Below the pieces are notes generated by a model, which was not told the DNA's origin, made no database searches, and saw only the letters and a list, made by a program, of their open reading frames with translations. The position numbers and the translations under genes were made by a program. Below are positions 60,340 to 64,000 of a stretch of DNA of 64,000 bases, piece after piece. Position 1 is the stretch's first letter. Every line of letters starts with the position of its first letter. Source of the stretch: Corythucha ciliata (Eukaryota > Arthropoda > Insecta > Hemiptera > Tingidae); contig CM075938.1 in NCBI GenBank assembly GCA_038030265.1, forward strand, positions 49,407,189-49,471,188, given 5' to 3'.

Positions 60340-61150
60340 TTTTTCTTTATACGTCCGACAATTAGTGAATTAATTGAGTTTAGAAGACCCTTTCCACGGA
60401 CAATAAAACTATGGGATTACTGTCCCCTCACCGCACCACCTTAACCTTAGTCACGACTGTGAATTCGAGCGGGGTGTGGAGGCTGAAAGTAAAGAAATTA
60501 ATCTTGAAATTAAATACTTACCTTTTTTTAAAGACTTGTTTTGAGTTCCGAGAAAAAATTGCTTCCTAGGTGGGATTCGAACCCACGACCTCCCCGTTTC
60601 GCGGTAGGGGCTCTAACTAACTGAGCTACCCGCTATGGGAGTAATCCCATAATTGTCCGAGGAAGGGGAGTAATGCCATCATTGTCCGTTGAAAAGGGGA
60701 GTAATCCCGTAATTGTCCGTAGAAAGGAGGAATAATCCCATAATTGCCCGAAGAAATGGTCTTCTAAACTCAATTAATTCACTTATTGTCGGAAGTATCA
60801 AGAAAAAGTGACATTTGACATGCACTGACGATCCGATAGGTGCAGTTTGAGTTCCGAGAGGGGATTTCTCCCGGGTGGATTCGCTCTTTGCGTGGACTCC
60901 CGGGTAGCTCAGTTGGTAAGAGCAGCTGCCGTGAAACCAGGAGGTCGTGGGTTCGAATCCCACCTGGGGAGCAATTTTTTCTCGGAACTCAAAACAAGTA
61001 AAAAAATGGTAAATATTTAATTTCAAGATTAATTTCGTAATTTTCATCCTCCCCACCCCCTCGAATTCATAGTTGTGACTATGGTGGTGCGTTGAGGGGA
61101 GAGCAATCCCATAATTGTTCGTAGAAAGGGTCTTCTAAACTCAATTAATT
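60340..61150. mobile_element. Fold-back SINE-derived composite bracketed by a 12 bp direct repeat
   Basis: CGAAATAATCAC occurs at 60328-60339 and 61151-61162. Between them, two tRNA-headed SINE units lie in opposite orientation with their heads facing each other. The left unit is on the minus strand (head GCGGGTAGCTCAGTTAGTTA, about 60638 to 60567). The right unit is on the plus strand (head CTCCCGGGTAGCTCAGTTGG, from about 60899). Their bodies form inverted arms of roughly 275 bp containing CTCGGAACTCAAAACAAG and GGGTCTTCTAAACTCAATTA. A third, truncated minus-strand tail lies at about 60840-60885, and another inverted arm piece is at 60720-60811. The spacer has an approximately 30 bp repeat (AGTAATCCCATAATTGTCCG) three to four times at 60640-60760. 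It looks like one multimeric insertion. Confidence 0.65.
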
Positions 61151-61264
61151 CGAAATAATCACATTCTGGGGGCTTTTCCTGACTTTTGTTTGAAAAGCTT
61201 AGTATAGTATATTCTACATATATGTATAGTAAAGAAATAAATAAGAATCCAAAAAATTCAGTAC

Positions 61265-61905
61265 ACAGACCACTTTCTCACTTTTCAGGCCGCTTTTTAC
61301 TGTTTCCAGGCCACTTCGTCAGTTTCCAAGTTACTTATTGTCAGTTTCCTGGCTGATTAGTCAGTTTAAAAACTCACTTTGTCTATTGCCAAGTTACTTT
61401 GTCTATTTGCAGGCAACTGTGCCGCCTTCAGGCCACTTTGCAAGTTTGAAAGTCACTTTTTCATTTTCCAATTCCAGGCCACTTTAACAGTTTCCAGGCC
61501 GCTATTATAGATTCCGGGTCACTTTGCCCATTTCCAAATTCTTTGTCAGTTTTCAGGCGACTGTGGCACTAACTTTTCAGGCCTTTTTGCCTGTTTCCAG
61601 TCTTCTTTGTCAATTTCCCGGCCACTTTTTTAATTTTCAGTTCACTCTGTCAGTTTTAAAATCCCTTCTTGTCTTCAAAATGGGCCTCAGTTTCCAATTC
61701 CAGGCCACTTCGTCAATTTTCAGGCCACTTGAACATTTTCCAGGATACTTAGTCAGTTTATCTAAGGCACTTTCCAGGCCGCTTTTAGAGTTTCCAGGCC
61801 ACTTCATCAGTTTCCACGCCGCACTTTTGCCTGTTTCCAAGTTACTTTGTCAATTGCCAAGTTACTTTTTCCGTTTCCGTTCTGTGCCACCTAGTTTTCA
61901 GACCA
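61265..61905 (+). repeat. Array family F (~20 bp, GTTTCCAGGCCACTTTGTCA)
   Basis: About thirty degenerate units of CAGTTTCCAGGCCACTTTGT. They are unlike the other families except in unit length. A 136-codon open frame through them is repeat-derived. Confidence 0.8.
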
Positions 61906-62507
61906 CAGGGAGTATTGCTTCACTGACTTTTTAGAGGTGATGTTCACATATTGCGGGCGGGATCCGGGATACCGTCTACAGCGTTAAAATGACCGATAAT
62001 TGTGTCATAAATAATGTTCACTTTCTGGGTTAAAATACTACTCTCTTGTGGCCGAAAGCTAAGATTCTGAGGCGAGATTTTCAGATTTATGGCAGATAAG
62101 TCAATTTTTAGAGCCAAAATCACCATTTATGGTCATTAAGTGAGCAAATTCTCTGGATTCACGGTGAAATATGGCCGATTCTGGCAGTTTCGGCCGTATT
62201 TAACCGAAACTCTGGCTTAAATTGATAGTTTTCTGGGTTAACTATGACTTTATGAACTGGGAACCGATTTTCCCTTCTTTCTTTTGTTCTGACAACCCTT
62301 GCTTCCTCCTTTTTACTCCCACGTTTTTAGTCGCCTCCTTGATGACGGACGGAGACGCCCTTGGCAGTCCGCACTGCGAGGAATGAGCAATGCTTAGCCC
62401 CCCCCCCTCCCCATGGTCTATGTTTCTTGAAACTCTAGGCGATTCTTCCTATAACAAGGTAAACCCCGCCAAAGTGTACCGCATCATTGTATCTACTATT
62501 TCAGTTG

Positions 62508-62690
62508 TCTCCGTAGCGTAATTGACAGCGTGCTTGACTAGTAATCCAGAAGTTGCGGGTACAAATCCAGCCGGGGAGCCCATTTTTTTTCGAAACTCAA
62601 ATTGTGTTTTGCTCTGCCCTTCCTTTGTCGTCTGGAAGATATCATTGACATCTAATTTCTTCGATTAAAATTGGTAAAGCTGTCTCTATT
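62508..62690 (+). repeat. tRNA-derived SINE, copy 2
   Basis: The head is GTCTCCGTAGCGTAATTGAC ... GTTGCGGGTACAAATCCAGC, followed by CGGGGAGCCCATTTTTTTTC and GAAACTCAAATTGTG. It ends near CGATTAAAATTGG. It has the same layout and tail as the copy at 14621, so the two define one family. Confidence 0.7.
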
Positions 62691-64000
62691 TCCGAATTTC
62701 TTGGATTTTCTCTTCTTTGAACGTCATTACCTATCTATTTTGTTATAGTTTGGCCATTTCAAAATACCAATTTCATCGTTTTAACAGTCATGGTTTCACA
62801 AAAGTGTCTCAAAATTGTAAAAACTAAGTTGAGTGTAACTCCGGATCGATTATTAATTGTAATGATTTTTATTCCAAGCCGGGAGCTCCCTGAGGGTCGG
62901 GGTCCTTTGGCGATCGCAAACAGCCTTTTGATCAAAGACACGCGTTTTCCTGCTCAACCGAGAATCAATCGTGAATGGAAAGGTTCAAGCCCCCCTCCAC
63001 CCCCCCCCCAACTTCTACCCGTGCCACCATCAGACAATAAACTTTTCCTATTAGAACGAGCAAAAAAAAAAAAGTGGTCCTTTATCAGGAATAATGCGTT
63101 TTCGAAGGCAGTCTAAAAACACGAATCTCATACACGCATCCTTCCGCCTCAAAAGAAGGTCCACTATATGGTTTTGTCAGATTCAATTACTTTAGCAATA
63201 AAAGAGGAAGTCACGCATCCACAGAGTTCGTTAAGTAAGGACAATAACATTTTCTGTGAGCGAGAAATCCCATTCTATAAGACGACAAGTTACCAACACC
63301 CCGTGAATTATGAGGAGAAAATTCCTTTTATGGAGCGAGTGGTTGGGGCGGGATGGGTATCCAGCTTTTTATCGCGATTATTACTCAGCTTCCATAACCG
63401 AATGTTGAAAAATCATTCATTAAAAAGTTCATTTAATTCCAAAAAAGGGGATGAGAGAACCAGTGGAACGTGAATTATCCGAGTGCAAAAATTTTTTTAG
63501 TTCAACGCGGCGTTGATTGGGACGAAAAAAGGAAAAGTATTTAAGAGATTTCTGACATGAGTTATGAAACGCCTCCCCACCCCCCTCAACAACACAAACA
63601 CGATCCCCTCGACTGCCCTCTATCAGTTTTGGTTCGTTTTTATTTAAATTACAGCCCCCCTTCAACACTTCGATCGTCCACCAGAAATGTGGGCCCGTGA
63701 AAGTAACAAAATTTCCAGCCTAATTTTTTATGTTAATTGGGTCGAATTCGGACAGACCCACCACGCTTGAATTGACAAATATAGTCAAATATTTTCCCTT
63801 TTAGGATGCTTCAGCGAACGAGACTTATAATAATTATCACCTTGGACTAGGCTGCCGAACTAAAATCCGCTAATTACGCGTGAGTTCAGTAGGCAATTAG
63901 TAAAATAAAAAATCAGATTACGTAATTTTGAAACAGCTTGTCATTCTAATATTATTTTTTTGTATCCATGCCTTTTATTTATTGTTCCTGCTAAGAAAGG
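62691..64000. other. Unique DNA to the window end
   Basis: No gene, RNA or element was recognised. The 108-codon frame at 62790-63116 has no family pattern. Confidence 0.5.

Noticed and set aside
60679..61056. 125-codon minus frame with GFEPTTSW
   Set aside because: Same reason: it lies across the SINE head and tail in reverse.
61524..61934. 136-codon plus frame
   Set aside because: Periodic peptide produced by the array of about 20 bp units (family F).

Overview
The window looks like intergenic or heterochromatin-like DNA from an invertebrate animal. I see no intact host protein-coding gene. The evidence is one long intronless transposon gene in animal style, fragments of R1/I-like and Jockey-like LINEs with animal-type RNase H and C2HC tails, a Ty3/gypsy-type Gag, tRNA-derived SINEs, many palindromic MITEs, and large amounts of decayed short-period tandem repeat. 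An arthropod is a reasonable guess from this mix, but the sequence does not prove it. There is nothing prokaryotic here: no operons, ribosome binding sites or CRISPR.

Layout. 1-9060: unique AT-rich DNA alternating with 15-32 bp degenerate arrays, a SINE with a doubled body, a cluster of bZIP-type sites (4434-4519) and two LINE 3' ends (6990-7893, 8194-8713). 9060-19630: mostly unique DNA with a Harbinger-like MITE (12770-12970), a LINE 3' end (13412-14118), a SINE (14621-14795) and a small palindromic MITE (15776-15873). 19840-21300: an array of about 20 bp units. 21300-23342: a GC-richer block with a repeated hairpin module. 23351-24344: a non-autonomous hAT element with an 8 bp target duplication and a MITE nested inside it. 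25573-25784: another MITE.

25840-33081 is the centrepiece. It is a 7,242 bp DNA transposon with terminal inverted repeats of 892 and 891 bp, flanked on both sides by CTAG. Its single gene runs on the minus strand (31278 to 26879) and encodes a protein of roughly 1,450 residues: N-terminal zinc-binding motifs, a long middle region, a FEN/XPG-like nuclease module and a cysteine-rich tail. This architecture best fits the Academ superfamily. The copy is interrupted by one amber codon and three small frameshifts.

33086-49250: unique DNA and arrays, a run of three or four abutting MITEs (39134-39930) and a 1.23 kb tandem duplication (40831-43282). 49255-53770: a retroelement graveyard of LINE (+), Ty3/gypsy gag (-) and Jockey-like LINE (-). 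53980-64000: further arrays, a fold-back SINE-derived composite bracketed by a 12 bp direct repeat (60328-61162) and a last SINE (62508-62690).

The parts do not form a pathway. They are independent selfish elements inserted into one another and into arrays. All coordinates, identities and family assignments were made by eye; no search or alignment was run.
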